Positions 1-7,435 of a DNA stretch of 17,095 nt are shown piece by piece (within the stretch, counting starts at the first letter, position 1; every line of letters begins with the position of its first letter). The notes below the pieces were generated by a model. That model was not told the DNA's origin. It saw only the letters and a list, made by a program, of their open reading frames with translations, and searched no databases. Source of the stretch: Pseudomonadota bacterium (GTDB taxonomy: Bacteria; Pseudomonadota; Alphaproteobacteria; Rhizobiales; Xanthobacteraceae); assembly GCA_021779635.1 (NCBI GenBank), contig JAJYAH010000055.1, positions 1 to 17,095 of the forward strand, in the 5' to 3' direction. The position numbers and the translations under genes were made by a program.

Positions 1-1
1 C

Positions 2-529
2 ATCATCACCTACGTCACCCAATACATGACCACCTATGCCAAGAATACGTTGCATGTCGGGACCGATCTCGCCTTTGCCACCACGGTTGTCAGCAACGGT
101 CTGGGTATCGTCGGCGCACTCTGCGGTGGCTTTCTGGCAGACCGCCTTGGGCGATGGCCGGTGATGGTGTGGCCGCAGCTTGTCGCGCTGTTGCTGACCT
201 ACCCGGTCTTCCTGTGGATCGTGGAAACGCGCAGCCCTTGGGCCTCGCTGGGTGGGTTCGGAGTGCTTTCCCTGATTGGCAGCATTCCGTACACCGCTTT
301 CTATGTGGCGTTGACCGAAGGCCTGCCCAAGAACATCCGTGGCGGTACGCTGGCGACGATCTATGCCGTTGCCATCGCCACTTTCGGCGGCACTGCGCAA
401 TTGGTCGTCACCTGGCTCATTCACGCGACCGGCAATGCGTTGGCGCCGGCCTGGTACATGCTGTTTGCGGGCACGGTCGGACTGATCGCCATGATGATGA
501 TGCGCGAAACGGCGCCGGGGAAGCGGTAG
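2..529 (+). CDS. MFS transporter, metabolite:H+ symporter type (C-terminal part, 5' end outside window)
   Basis: The frame is open from base 2 through the tag stop at 527-529, so the start lies upstream of the window and only about 175 C-terminal residues are seen. They form several hydrophobic helices. The loop GGFLADRLGRWPVM matches the G-x-L-aD-r-x-Gr pattern of the major facilitator cytoplasmic loop. It is followed by a helix containing PYTAFYVALTEGLPKNIRGG, a layout typical of the metabolite:H+ symporter branch (citrate, alpha-ketoglutarate and proline/betaine carriers). The protein would be an inner-membrane, proton-coupled importer of a small organic acid or osmolyte. The substrate cannot be told from this half. 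The next gene, kup, follows on the same strand after about 75 bases. The family call is firm and the subfamily is an inference. Confidence 0.85.
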   Translation: MITYVTQYMTTYAKNTLHVGTDLAFATTVVSNGLGIVGALCGGFLADRLGRWPVMVWPQLVALLLTYPVFLWIVETRSPWASLGGFGVLSLIGSIPYTAFYVALTEGLPKNIRGGTLATIYAVAIATFGGTAQLVVTWLIHATGNALAPAWYMLFAGTVGLIAMMMMRETAPGKR

Positions 530-604
530 CGAGCCGCAAGTCGTTTGGATGTCGCAATCCAGGGCAATAATTTATACGGTCAGTTTTCTGCGGTGGACGG
601 CACA

Positions 605-2503
605 TTGAGCGAAAATCGAACGGCGGATGTCGGCGAAGTGAAGCAGCAGGCGCCGCAGGGCAAGCTGTCCATCCTAGGTCTATCGGCGTTGGGTATCGTG
701 TTCGGCGATATCGGGACCAGTCCGCTTTATACCTTCAAGACCATTCTCGGCACCGCCGTGGCCCCGTCAGAGGCCGCAACCGTTCTGGGCGCGCTTTCGC
801 TGGTGCTGTGGACTCTCTTCATCATCACTTCCGTGAAATACGTCTCATTCGCCATGCGCGTCGACAATGACGGCGAGGGCGGCATCCTGGCCCTGATGGC
901 GCTGTTGGGCGTGAAGAAGCAGCAGCGGCCGACCATCGTGGCCGTCGGCCTGTTCGGAGCGGCTCTTATTTACGGCGACGGCGCGATTACGCCGGCGATT
1001 TCGGTGCTGTCGGCGCTGGAGGGCCTGAACATGGCGACACCCGCACTGCAGCCCTATGTCGTTCCCGCCGCGGTCATGATCCTGCTCGCGCTGTTCGCCA
1101 TCCAGTCACAGGGGACGGCGACCATCGGTCACTTCTTCGGCCCGATCATGTTGTTCTGGTTTCTTTCGATCGCACTGATGGGAATTTGGGGCATCGCGCA
1201 GCATCCTTCGGTGCTGGCCGCGCTCGATCCCGTCTATGGCCTTTCCTATTTGTTCTCAAATGGCGTTACCGGCTTTCTGGTGCTGGGCGCAGTGTTTCTC
1301 TGCGTCACCGGCGCCGAGGCGCTCTATGCCGATATGGGCCATTTCGGCAAGGGGCCGATCCGGCTGGCATGGTTTGCGGTCGTCTTTCCGAGCCTGATCC
1401 TGAACTATGCCGGGCAGGCGGGAATAGTGCTCGAGGGCGCCCCGACCGAGGGCAATATCTTCTTTCGGCTCTGTCCCGGGCAGCTGCTGATACCACTGAT
1501 CGTGCTGGCGACCGTGGCGACCATCATCGCCAGTCAATCGATCATCACCGGCGCCTTCTCGATGACCCGGCAGGCGATCCAGCTCGGCTGGCTGCCGCGA
1601 CTGCGCATCAAGCAGACCTCGTCGGAGGGTTACGGGCAGATCTATGTCGGCATCGTGAATTGGCTCCTGATGATCGTGACCGTCGGCCTGACCATCGGGT
1701 TTGGCAAATCCGATAATCTGGCGGCCGCCTACGGCATCGCCGTTTCGCTGACGATGCTGATGACATCGGCACTGCTTTTCATTGCGATGCGCGAGATCTG
1801 GAGCTGGAGCATATTGGCTGCCGGTTCGGTCGCGGCCTGCTTTCTGGTTATCGACAGCGCTTTCTTCCTCGCCAATCTCACCAAGGTCGCCGAGGGTGGA
1901 TATGTTCCGCTGATCCTTGCCATTTCCGTTTACGGCCTGATGTGGGTCTGGCACCGGGGAGCGGCGGCGGTGCTGGCTCGCATGCATGAATCCCTGATTC
2001 CGGTCCCGGGATTCATGAAGGACGTTGAAGTGAAAGGCATCCCTCGCGTTCCCGGCACCGCCGTGTTCATGACCCGGACCGAAAAGGACACGCCGCCGGT
2101 GATGGTTTGGCACGTCAAGCATAACCGCGCGCTGCATGAGCATCTGTTCGTGCTGCGCGTCGAAATCCTGTCGGTGCCGTGGGTCACGTCCGGGAACCGG
2201 ATCGTAATCGAGGAAGTTGCGAAGAATTTCTGGCGCGCGGAAGCGCGTTTCGGCTTCATGGAGCGACCCCATATTCCGGCACTCCTCACCGCCAGCAAAT
2301 CGCTGGGGTGCACGATCGATCTCGCCGACGTCACGTATTATGTCGGCCATGAAACCGTGATCGGCCGCGAGGATGGCTTGGGCTTGCCTAAATGGCAGGA
2401 GGGTATCTTCGCCGTGATGGAGCGCAACGCCATCCATGTCAGTGACTTCTTTAGCCTGCCGACCGATCAGGTCGTCGAGATCGGGCGCCAGGTTTCGATC
2501 TAG
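605..2503 (+). CDS. kup: Kup potassium uptake transporter
   Basis: This is a low-affinity, proton-coupled K+ importer of the inner membrane (KUP/HAK/KT family). The N-terminus carries the family signature GIVFGDIGTSPLYTFKTI, followed by NDGEGGILAL, GALIYGDGAITPAISVL, VTGAEALYADMGHFGKGPIR and ITGAFSMTRQAIQLGWLPR, which are the conserved transmembrane and loop blocks in the expected order. About twelve hydrophobic helices are followed by a cytosolic C-terminal domain of about 180 residues. I place the start at the TTG at 605 (begins LSENRTADVG), giving 632 residues, the usual family length. An in-frame TTG at 545 would add 20 residues with no family resemblance. Neither start has a convincing Shine-Dalgarno sequence. 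Family assignment is very secure; the start is uncertain. Confidence 0.93.
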   Translation: MSENRTADVGEVKQQAPQGKLSILGLSALGIVFGDIGTSPLYTFKTILGTAVAPSEAATVLGALSLVLWTLFIITSVKYVSFAMRVDNDGEGGILALMALLGVKKQQRPTIVAVGLFGAALIYGDGAITPAISVLSALEGLNMATPALQPYVVPAAVMILLALFAIQSQGTATIGHFFGPIMLFWFLSIALMGIWGIAQHPSVLAALDPVYGLSYLFSNGVTGFLVLGAVFLCVTGAEALYADMGHFGKGPIRLAWFAVVFPSLILNYAGQAGIVLEGAPTEGNIFFRLCPGQLLIPLIVLATVATIIASQSIITGAFSMTRQAIQLGWLPRLRIKQTSSEGYGQIYVGIVNWLLMIVTVGLTIGFGKSDNLAAAYGIAVSLTMLMTSALLFIAMREIWSWSILAAGSVAACFLVIDSAFFLANLTKVAEGGYVPLILAISVYGLMWVWHRGAAAVLARMHESLIPVPGFMKDVEVKGIPRVPGTAVFMTRTEKDTPPVMVWHVKHNRALHEHLFVLRVEILSVPWVTSGNRIVIEEVAKNFWRAEARFGFMERPHIPALLTASKSLGCTIDLADVTYYVGHETVIGREDGLGLPKWQEGIFAVMERNAIHVSDFFSLPTDQVVEIGRQVSI

Positions 2504-2665
2504 ATCGCATGTTTCGATCTGGATCTTGGACAGGCCCTCGTTGAGGGAAGCTCTTCAGGCACGCCAACTCCGCGGCTGGATCCGGCGGTCGATCGGTCGA
2601 ACCGGCGTGACACGAACATTGCGCGACTGGCATTGTTGAATCTATGGTTGCGGATGAAATTATTT

Positions 2666-2713
2666 GGAGGAAGTTGCGAAATGCGCCGGCCTCGCGATTG
2701 GGACACACCATGA
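2666..2713 (+). CDS. 10-codon leader frame overlapping the cytochrome start
   Basis: A clear Shine-Dalgarno sequence GGAGG (2666-2670) lies ten bases before an ATG at 2681. That ATG opens a frame encoding MRRPRDWDTP and closing at the TGA at 2711-2713. The TGA overlaps the ATG of the cytochrome gene (ATGA at 2710-2713). The cytochrome ATG itself has no comparable ribosome-binding site. The arrangement resembles a translationally coupled leader peptide, in which ribosomes that terminate here re-initiate on the cytochrome. This is inference from layout only. The alternative is that the cytochrome starts at the in-frame ATG at 2644 and the mini-frame is chance. Confidence 0.35.
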   Translation, partial: GGSCEMRRPRDWDTP

Positions 2714-3717
2714 ACAAGCCGGTGGCTTCGGCCCTGGGAGCGCTGGCGATATTTGGCGTCGTCGGTTGCAGTGCCGCCATCGCGCAGAAGTCCGCTCCGG
2801 ATTCCGCGGTCGCCGTGCCGGTGGCTGATTCATTTCCAGCCTGGGCCTATCCGTGGGCTCCGGATTTTAAAGCCCCACCCGACGACGGCCGTGCAACGCA
2901 TGTTCCCGACAGCACCGCCACCTTCACGGTCACGCAGGAGCGCGATCTGTTCTTCGTGCCGGACTGGCATCCCGGCGATCACGTGCCGATGCCTGACATC
3001 GTCGCGCGCGGCCGGCGGCCCGATGTGCGGGCCTGCGGTTCCTGTCATCGTGCCGAAGGCACCGGCGGTCCGGAAAATGCGAGCCTTGCCGGTCTTTCCG
3101 CCGCCTATATCGTCCAGCAGATGGCCGACTTCAAAAGCGGCGCCAGGAAATTCGCGGGCCCGCAGGAAGGTCCGGTCCTGACCATGATCGCGATCGCCAA
3201 AGCCGCTACCGATGCCGAGGTGCGGGCCGCGGCGGCTTATTTTTCCGCGCTGAAACCGAAGCCGATCATCAAGGTCGTCGAGACCGATACGGTCCCGGTG
3301 ACGCAGATTGCGCGCTTTTTTTACACGACCGTGGCAAATGCCGGCACCGAGCCGATTGGCCGGCGCATTGTCGAGGTTCCCGTGGATGTCGAGCAGTTCG
3401 AGCATCGCGACTCGCGCTCGCGGTTCACGGCCTATGCTCCGATCGGAAGCATTGCCAACGGCGAAGCACTGGCGAAAACCGGCGGATCGGGCACAACGAT
3501 CCCTTGCGCCGGATGCCACGGCCCGGCCCTCAACGGGATCGGCGCCATTCCCGGGATCGCCGGACGCTCGCCGAGCTACATCGTGCGGCAGATATATAAT
3601 TTCCAGCAGCACGCGCGGAACGGAAACGCGGGCGCGCTGATGATGCCGGTCGTGGAAAAACTCTCGCATGACGACATGATCGCGCTCGCGGCCTATGTAT
3701 CGTCCTTGCAACCCTGA
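2710..3717 (+). CDS. Exported diheme c-type cytochrome
   Basis: Electron-carrier protein of the periplasm. Read from the ATG at 2710 it has 335 residues. A hydrophobic N-terminal export signal contains FGVVGC, which fits a lipobox (V-V-G-C), so it may be a lipoprotein; signal peptidase I cleavage shortly after is the alternative. Two heme c attachment motifs are present, CGSCH (residues 109-113) and CAGCH (266-270). Each is followed by a repeated SxxYIVxQ-x-xxFxxxAR block, showing an internally duplicated, cytochrome c4-like two-domain protein. Candidate axial methionines lie in LTMIAIAK and ALMMPVVEK. An upstream in-frame ATG at 2644 would put 22 charged residues before the signal, so 2710 is preferred. 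The NRAMP-like gene converges from the other strand 24 bases downstream. The physiological partner is unknown. Confidence 0.88.
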   Translation: MNKPVASALGALAIFGVVGCSAAIAQKSAPDSAVAVPVADSFPAWAYPWAPDFKAPPDDGRATHVPDSTATFTVTQERDLFFVPDWHPGDHVPMPDIVARGRRPDVRACGSCHRAEGTGGPENASLAGLSAAYIVQQMADFKSGARKFAGPQEGPVLTMIAIAKAATDAEVRAAAAYFSALKPKPIIKVVETDTVPVTQIARFFYTTVANAGTEPIGRRIVEVPVDVEQFEHRDSRSRFTAYAPIGSIANGEALAKTGGSGTTIPCAGCHGPALNGIGAIPGIAGRSPSYIVRQIYNFQQHARNGNAGALMMPVVEKLSHDDMIALAAYVSSLQP

Positions 3718-3741
3718 GGGCTGCGATCACTCCGTGATGGC

Positions 3742-5031
3742 TTAACCGGCGAAGGAAGACCAGGTCAAAGCGCCCACGGCCAAAGCCATGAGTCCGGTGC
3801 CGATCCAGCCGATGGCGATCAACCAGGACCGGGCCTTGAATCGGCCCATCAGCCGGGAATTCGCGACGATCACCATCATCATGGCCATGATCGGAACCGC
3901 GATAATGCCGTTGAGCACGGCACTCCACACCAGCATATGGATGGCGTCTATTCCGGTAAAACCCAGCCCGAACCCGATAACGGTAGCTGCGGCGATGATG
4001 GTGTAGAATCCGACGGCATCGGGGGCCTTTGCTTCAAGGGTTGCGGGCCATCCGAATGCTTCGGACACCCCATAGGCTGCCGAACCCGCCAGCACCGGTA
4101 TTGCCAGCATGCCGGTACCGATGATGCCGAGAGCGAAGAGCAGGAAAGTAAAGTCACCCGCCAGCGGTCTCAGCGCTTCAGCCGCCTGGGTTGCCGAATT
4201 GATGTTGGTGACTCCGCCGGCATTCAAGACGGCGGCGGTGGTCAGAATGATGAAAAAGGCAATGACGTTGGAGAAGATCATTCCAACGGCGGTATCGATC
4301 CCGATGCGGTCAATCTCGGTAACGCCGCCTCTGGTCAGTTCGCGCAGCGGACGGCGCATTCTGCCCTGGTTCATTTCCTCGACTTCTTGCGAGGCCTGCC
4401 AGAAAAACAAATAGGGGCTTATCGTGGTGCCGAGAACAGCCACGACCATCAGGAAATAGTCGGCATTGATGATGGGCCTGGGCCAGATCGCCGCAAGCAA
4501 TGCGGTGCTCCACGGTATCTTCACGGTCAGTGCGGTCGCAACATATGCAAACAGCGTCAGCGTCATGAATTTCAGCACCGGAGCGTATCGGCGATACGGG
4601 ACGAAGACCTGCAGCAAGGTCGATGCCGACGCGAAAATCAGGGCGTGTTCGTGATCGAGCCCGCCAATCACCAGCGAGAGGGATTCACCCATCGCGGCGA
4701 TGTCGGCCGCGATGTTGAATGTGTTGGCCGCCACCAGAAGAAGAATCAGCGCGAGCACCAGCCAGCGCGGTGCCAGTTCCATGACATTGGCGGCGAGGCC
4801 CTTGCCGGTCACCCTGCCGATCCGCGCGCTGACCAGCTGGATTGCGATCATGAACGGTGTGGTGAGAAATACGGTCCATAGCAGGCCGTAACCAAATTGC
4901 GCGCCGGCCTGCGAATAGGTCGCAATGCCCGAAGGATCGTCATCGGCGGCACCGGTCACCAGTCCCGGACCAAGTAGCCGAAGCACCAAGTTGCGGGGCT
5001 TCCTGGTCTCCGGGCGATTGGATTCGGTCAT
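3742..5031 (-). CDS. NRAMP-related divalent metal transporter
   Basis: Inner-membrane transporter of the NRAMP superfamily, 429 residues with about eleven hydrophobic helices, close to the usual family length. The start is the ATG at 5031, just before the first helix (GPGLVTGAADDDPSGIATYS); the frame stays open further upstream, but that sequence is antisense to the arginase gene. The first-helix metal loop reads D-P-S-G (residues 32-35) where canonical Mn/Fe NRAMPs have D-P-G-N. The sixth-helix motif reads T-I-S-P-Y (203-207) where they have the M-P-H block. So the Asn and Met ligands of classical transporters are both absent, and the ion carried (Mn, Mg or other) cannot be assumed. The gene is divergent from the arginase gene across 132 bases, and convergent with the cytochrome gene. 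Family assignment is strong; substrate unknown. Confidence 0.85.
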   Translation of the reverse strand: MTESNRPETRKPRNLVLRLLGPGLVTGAADDDPSGIATYSQAGAQFGYGLLWTVFLTTPFMIAIQLVSARIGRVTGKGLAANVMELAPRWLVLALILLLVAANTFNIAADIAAMGESLSLVIGGLDHEHALIFASASTLLQVFVPYRRYAPVLKFMTLTLFAYVATALTVKIPWSTALLAAIWPRPIINADYFLMVVAVLGTTISPYLFFWQASQEVEEMNQGRMRRPLRELTRGGVTEIDRIGIDTAVGMIFSNVIAFFIILTTAAVLNAGGVTNINSATQAAEALRPLAGDFTFLLFALGIIGTGMLAIPVLAGSAAYGVSEAFGWPATLEAKAPDAVGFYTIIAAATVIGFGLGFTGIDAIHMLVWSAVLNGIIAVPIMAMMMVIVANSRLMGRFKARSWLIAIGWIGTGLMALAVGALTWSSFAG

Positions 5032-5163
5032 GAAAAGCTTTGGCGTTTGAGATGAATTAAATCGGCAATCGCTTCCCGCCAAGACATTCGCTATTTTGCG
5101 TTGGCAATCAAGAAGATTGATATCTCCCGGGCATTCGGCGGTTGAATTATCAAAGAGGCTGTT
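5032..5163. promoter_or_regulatory. Divergent intergenic region between NRAMP-like gene and arginase
   Basis: These 132 bases must hold the promoters of both divergent genes unless either is read from further away. The arginase GTG at 5164 is preceded by AAGAGG (5153-5158), a good ribosome-binding site. A weak sigma70-like pair facing the arginase is TTGCGT (5096-5101), 17 bases, then GATATC (5119-5124). I see no clear palindromic operator such as a Mur or MntR box. Confidence 0.4.
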
Positions 5164-6141
5164 GTGAACGACACCATCGAATCGGATACGGCGCGCCGAA
5201 TTGCGCTGCTCGGCGCGCCCATCGATATCGGCGCGTCGCAACGCGGAACCCTGATGGGACCGGCGGCGCTGCGAACGGCGGGTCTTCTGACCGTACTCGA
5301 CGGGCTGGCGTGTGAAGTAAGAGATCACGGAGACATCTCGATCGATGGGACGGCCGAACTGGCTGACCTTCCGCCCGACAATGCGAAGCACTACCGGGAG
5401 ATCCAGCGCTGGACCCGGAAATTGAGTGCGCGGGCCTACGAGCTGGCGCGATCCGGCGCAATCCCGATCTTTCTCGGCGGCGACCACACTCTTTCGATGG
5501 GTTCGGTGAATGGCATGGCTCGCCATTGGCGCGAAGCTGGCCGCGAGCTTTTCGTCCTGTGGCTGGACGCGCACGCCGACTACAACACGCCGGCGACGAC
5601 GCAGTCCGGCAACATGCACGGCATGTCGGCGGCATTCCTGTGCGGCGAGCCGGGGCTGGACCGGCTTTTGGGTGAAGAACCGCGCGCGTCGATCAAACCC
5701 GATCAACTGGAATTATTCGGCGTACGTTCGATCGACAGACTGGAAAAGGATTTGCTGCGAGATCGCCGCATCAGCGTTGCCGACATGCGGCAGATCGACG
5801 AGTTCGGGGTCGGGGTGCTGATCCGCCGCGTGATCGACAAGGTGCGGGCCCGCGGCGGCGTGCTGCATGTCAGTTTTGACGTCGATTTTCTCGACCCGGG
5901 TCTGGCGCCCGGCGTTGGCACCACGGTGCCGGGCGGCGCGACCTATCGCGAGGCGCATCTGGTGATGGAGCTGCTGCATGATTGCGGGCTGGTTCGATCC
6001 GTCGATGTCGTGGAACTCAACCCGTTCCTCGACGAGCGGGGCCGTACCGCGCGCACCGCGGTCGAACTCATCGGCAGCCTGTTTGGCCAGCAGATAACGG
6101 ACCGGCCGACCCCGACCAATGCCATTGAGTCCGGCGATTGA
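5164..6141 (+). CDS. rocF: Arginase
   Basis: Binuclear Mn2+ hydrolase that splits L-arginine into L-ornithine and urea in the cytoplasm, the first step of arginine catabolism. All metal-ligand blocks of the ureohydrolase fold are present: GGDHTLS (His108), LDAHADYNTP (Asp135, His137, Asp139) and SFDVDFLDP (Asp239, Asp241). The substrate-proximal SGNMHG block and the late VVELNP block are also present. At 325 residues it has normal arginase length. The SFDVD-x-LDP and TVPGGATYREA blocks favour arginase over agmatinase or formimidoglutamase. It starts with GTG at 5164 behind a good ribosome-binding site. It is divergent from the NRAMP-like transporter; whether that supplies its Mn is speculation. 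The C-terminal 20 residues are polar and variable. Confidence 0.93.
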   Translation: MNDTIESDTARRIALLGAPIDIGASQRGTLMGPAALRTAGLLTVLDGLACEVRDHGDISIDGTAELADLPPDNAKHYREIQRWTRKLSARAYELARSGAIPIFLGGDHTLSMGSVNGMARHWREAGRELFVLWLDAHADYNTPATTQSGNMHGMSAAFLCGEPGLDRLLGEEPRASIKPDQLELFGVRSIDRLEKDLLRDRRISVADMRQIDEFGVGVLIRRVIDKVRARGGVLHVSFDVDFLDPGLAPGVGTTVPGGATYREAHLVMELLHDCGLVRSVDVVELNPFLDERGRTARTAVELIGSLFGQQITDRPTPTNAIESGD

Positions 6142-6311
6142 AGCGCGATTTGAAAGCGGGGCCGGAAAGGCCGCGCGCTCTCGGGAATGGCCGGTTCAGG
6201 AACTGAAGAATTGTTCCCGAAAAACGAGTCTCCGAGAAGATAGCGTTGAGGAACTTTCACTCTCGCCGCGATTTATTTCAGGAGAAGAATCTTCAAAACC
6301 AGGCACATTCA

Positions 6312-6653
6312 ATGATTACCGATTATGCGAACGACGCGGTCTCTTTGAATAAAGCGGCTATTTCGAAGAATTCGGATCCCGCGAAGAACAAGAATCGCTT
6401 CGCGCGAAGTTCGCGTGGCCCGGTCCTGTTCGCCTTGGCGGTCGCCGTTTTCGGCTTGCTGTCAATGCTGATTGTCGATCACGGTCCGTGGAATCATCCT
6501 CACGTTCGAACCGCAGAGGCCCACTATGCCACCACCGGCGCTGCCGCGCGAGCCGCCGGAGCGGCGGTGACGCCGACAATGCCCAAGCCGGTACTCGATC
6601 CGGTTGCTCCTGTTCCGAAGCCCGTTGAACCAGCAAATCCCGCGACACCATAA
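6312..6653 (+). CDS. Hypothetical single-pass membrane protein with Pro/Ala-rich tail
   Basis: I do not recognise a family. Read from the ATG at 6312 it has 113 residues. A basic, polar N-terminus of about 35 residues is followed by one hydrophobic helix at about 36-56 (PVLFALAVAVFGLLSMLIV). A low-complexity Ala/Pro/Val tail with repeated P-K-P-V motifs follows, ending PANPATP. The charge pattern suggests the tail faces the periplasm. A TTG at 6246 in the same frame would add 22 residues; the AGGAGA at 6279-6284 lies too far from 6312 to be decisive. Coding quality is modest, with composition bias as expected for a tail of this type. It may be an envelope-tethering or spacer protein, but no function is supported. 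Confidence 0.55.
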   Translation: MITDYANDAVSLNKAAISKNSDPAKNKNRFARSSRGPVLFALAVAVFGLLSMLIVDHGPWNHPHVRTAEAHYATTGAAARAAGAAVTPTMPKPVLDPVAPVPKPVEPANPATP

Positions 6654-6771
6654 GGCTCAGGCATCCGTTGCCGTCTGGTGATCCTTGTCATCGCGAGGGC
6701 GGTATCGGCGAGTCGTGTTCAGACTGTTCGCGTTCGCGCGGGGTGGATGGCGTTGCCCGGTCCGGATCGCC

Positions 6772-6957
6772 TCAGCGAATGCTGACAAACATGGCCCATA
6801 GCCCCGCAAGGATGGCGCCAGCCAGAACATAGGACGGATGATCGCAAAATGTGCTGCCGTATTGGCACATCTGCACGCCCAGGCTGCCGATTTCATGGTT
6901 GCCGGCGGCATAGAACAGACCTGTCAGCACAGCCAGCACTGCGGCCACGAAATACAT
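6772..6957 (-). CDS. Small two-helix membrane protein (61 residues)
   Basis: A 61-residue protein of unknown function. The start ATG at 6957 is chosen because GGGGAG (plus-strand 6964-6969 reversed) lies six bases upstream, an excellent ribosome-binding site. Longer readings of the frame only add a repetitive Ser/Phe-rich stretch encoded by a tandem DNA repeat. Two hydrophobic helices (MYFVAAVLAVLTGLFYAAG and SYVLAGAILAGLWAMFVSI) flank a short loop with two cysteines in CQYGSTFC. That loop would be periplasmic or cytoplasmic depending on insertion. It is convergent with the preceding 113-residue membrane protein. The tandem palindrome at 7041-7070 lies about 85 bases upstream of its start and could be regulatory. 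Confidence 0.6.
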   Translation of the reverse strand: MYFVAAVLAVLTGLFYAAGNHEIGSLGVQMCQYGSTFCDHPSYVLAGAILAGLWAMFVSIR

Positions 6958-7040
6958 CAGACGCTCCCCATGCAGAATGACCATTGAGTCGCACGCGATG
7001 GCGCAGCCTCTCATAAATCCGCCGCGCTGTCGCCGCTGAC

Positions 7041-7070
7041 CCAAGAAAAAACTTGCCAAGAAAAAACTTG
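7041..7070. repeat. Two tandem 15-bp units, each a CAAG-A6-CTTG palindrome
   Basis: The unit ccaagaaaaaacttg occurs twice in direct tandem (7041-7055 and 7056-7070), followed by a further cc. Each unit contains the inverted repeat CAAG...CTTG around six adenines. It lies upstream of the leftward small membrane protein gene and just before the orphan terminator. It could be a paired operator or simply a slippage duplication. Confidence 0.75.
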
Positions 7071-7116
7071 CCACGTCGGGCAAATCACCTGCATATATTC
7101 ACCATGGGAAGAATTA

Positions 7117-7149
7117 AGCCCGCGCCGGGAAACCGGTCGCGGGCTTTTT
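7117..7149 (+). terminator. Strong rho-independent terminator hairpin
   Basis: The arms AGCCCGCG (7117-7124) and CGCGGGCT (7138-7145) pair perfectly. Inside them CCGG-GAAA-CCGG adds four pairs capped by a GNRA-type tetraloop, with one bulged T at 7137. A run of T follows. Read rightward this is a textbook intrinsic terminator, yet no rightward gene ends nearby. It may end a short RNA starting near 7100: TATATT (7094-7099) is a possible -10 element, with TTGCCA (7068-7073) 20 bases upstream, a poor spacing. Confidence 0.7.
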
Positions 7150-7263
7150 GAATCGGGCGGCGATCCGTATTCACGGGCGCATTCACCCTCCCTGTCAGCG
7201 CCTTGCCGCCGGACGCGTCCCCGTGGCTCGTCGTCCGAACCCCTCAAGGCGTTTTCCAGCGAA

Positions 7264-7366
7264 AGCCTGCCCCGGACTTGATCCGGGGTGGATACCGGTT
7301 CGCGAAGAAAACGCGTCAAAAAGAAATCGAACCTCCGTTTTGATTTGATCGGAACGGAGGTTCGAG
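7264..7366. repeat. Composite palindromic intergenic repeat (REP-like)
   Basis: Two palindromes flank a spacer. The first is CCCCGGA-CTTGA-TCCGGGG (7270-7288). The spacer includes TGGATACCGGTTCGCG and an AACGCGTCAAAA block. The second is a hairpin with perfect 13-bp arms (7327-7339 and 7353-7365), which extends through two G-T pairs and three further base pairs to an 18-bp stem with a three-base loop (7345-7347). I recall very similar two-palindrome elements scattered between genes of Bradyrhizobium and Rhodopseudomonas. On the minus strand the second hairpin is followed by a T-rich tract, so it may also act as a leftward terminator. Confidence 0.7.
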
Positions 7367-7435
7367 CCGGCGCCCGCGTTCGCGCGGCCCAGTTCGTATT
7401 CCGGAACGACAGCGAACAACCACGAAGAGGTCAGC

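Larger units (their letters stand above)
6958..7435. other. 478-base stretch without a recognisable protein gene
   Basis: No convincing protein gene lies here. It holds the presumed promoter of the leftward 61-residue protein, a two-copy tandem palindrome (7041-7070), a strong rightward terminator-like hairpin (7117-7149) with no obvious gene ahead of it, and a composite palindromic repeat (7264-7366). Frames that cross the region are poor in conserved-looking sequence. Confidence 0.5.

Noticed and set aside
1256..2437. 393-codon open frame on the minus strand opposite kup
   Set aside because: It is fully antisense to a strongly conserved Kup protein and encodes a Arg/His/Gln-rich sequence typical of GC-rich antisense frames.
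2492..2525. Imperfect direct repeat GTTTCGATCTAGATC / GTTTCGATCTGGATC across the kup stop
   Set aside because: Two short copies only, probably a local duplication; no sign of function.
3723..3739. ATCAC-TCC-GTGAT hairpin between the convergent cytochrome and NRAMP-like genes
   Set aside because: The stem is only five pairs and has no T run, so it is too weak to call as a bidirectional terminator.
6181..6220. Nested inverted repeats (TCGGGAA...TTCCCGA and GGAAC-N9-GTTCC) after arginase
   Set aside because: Long loop for the outer pair, short arms for the inner one, no T run; the GGAAC does not have a properly spaced GTT for an EcfG-type promoter.
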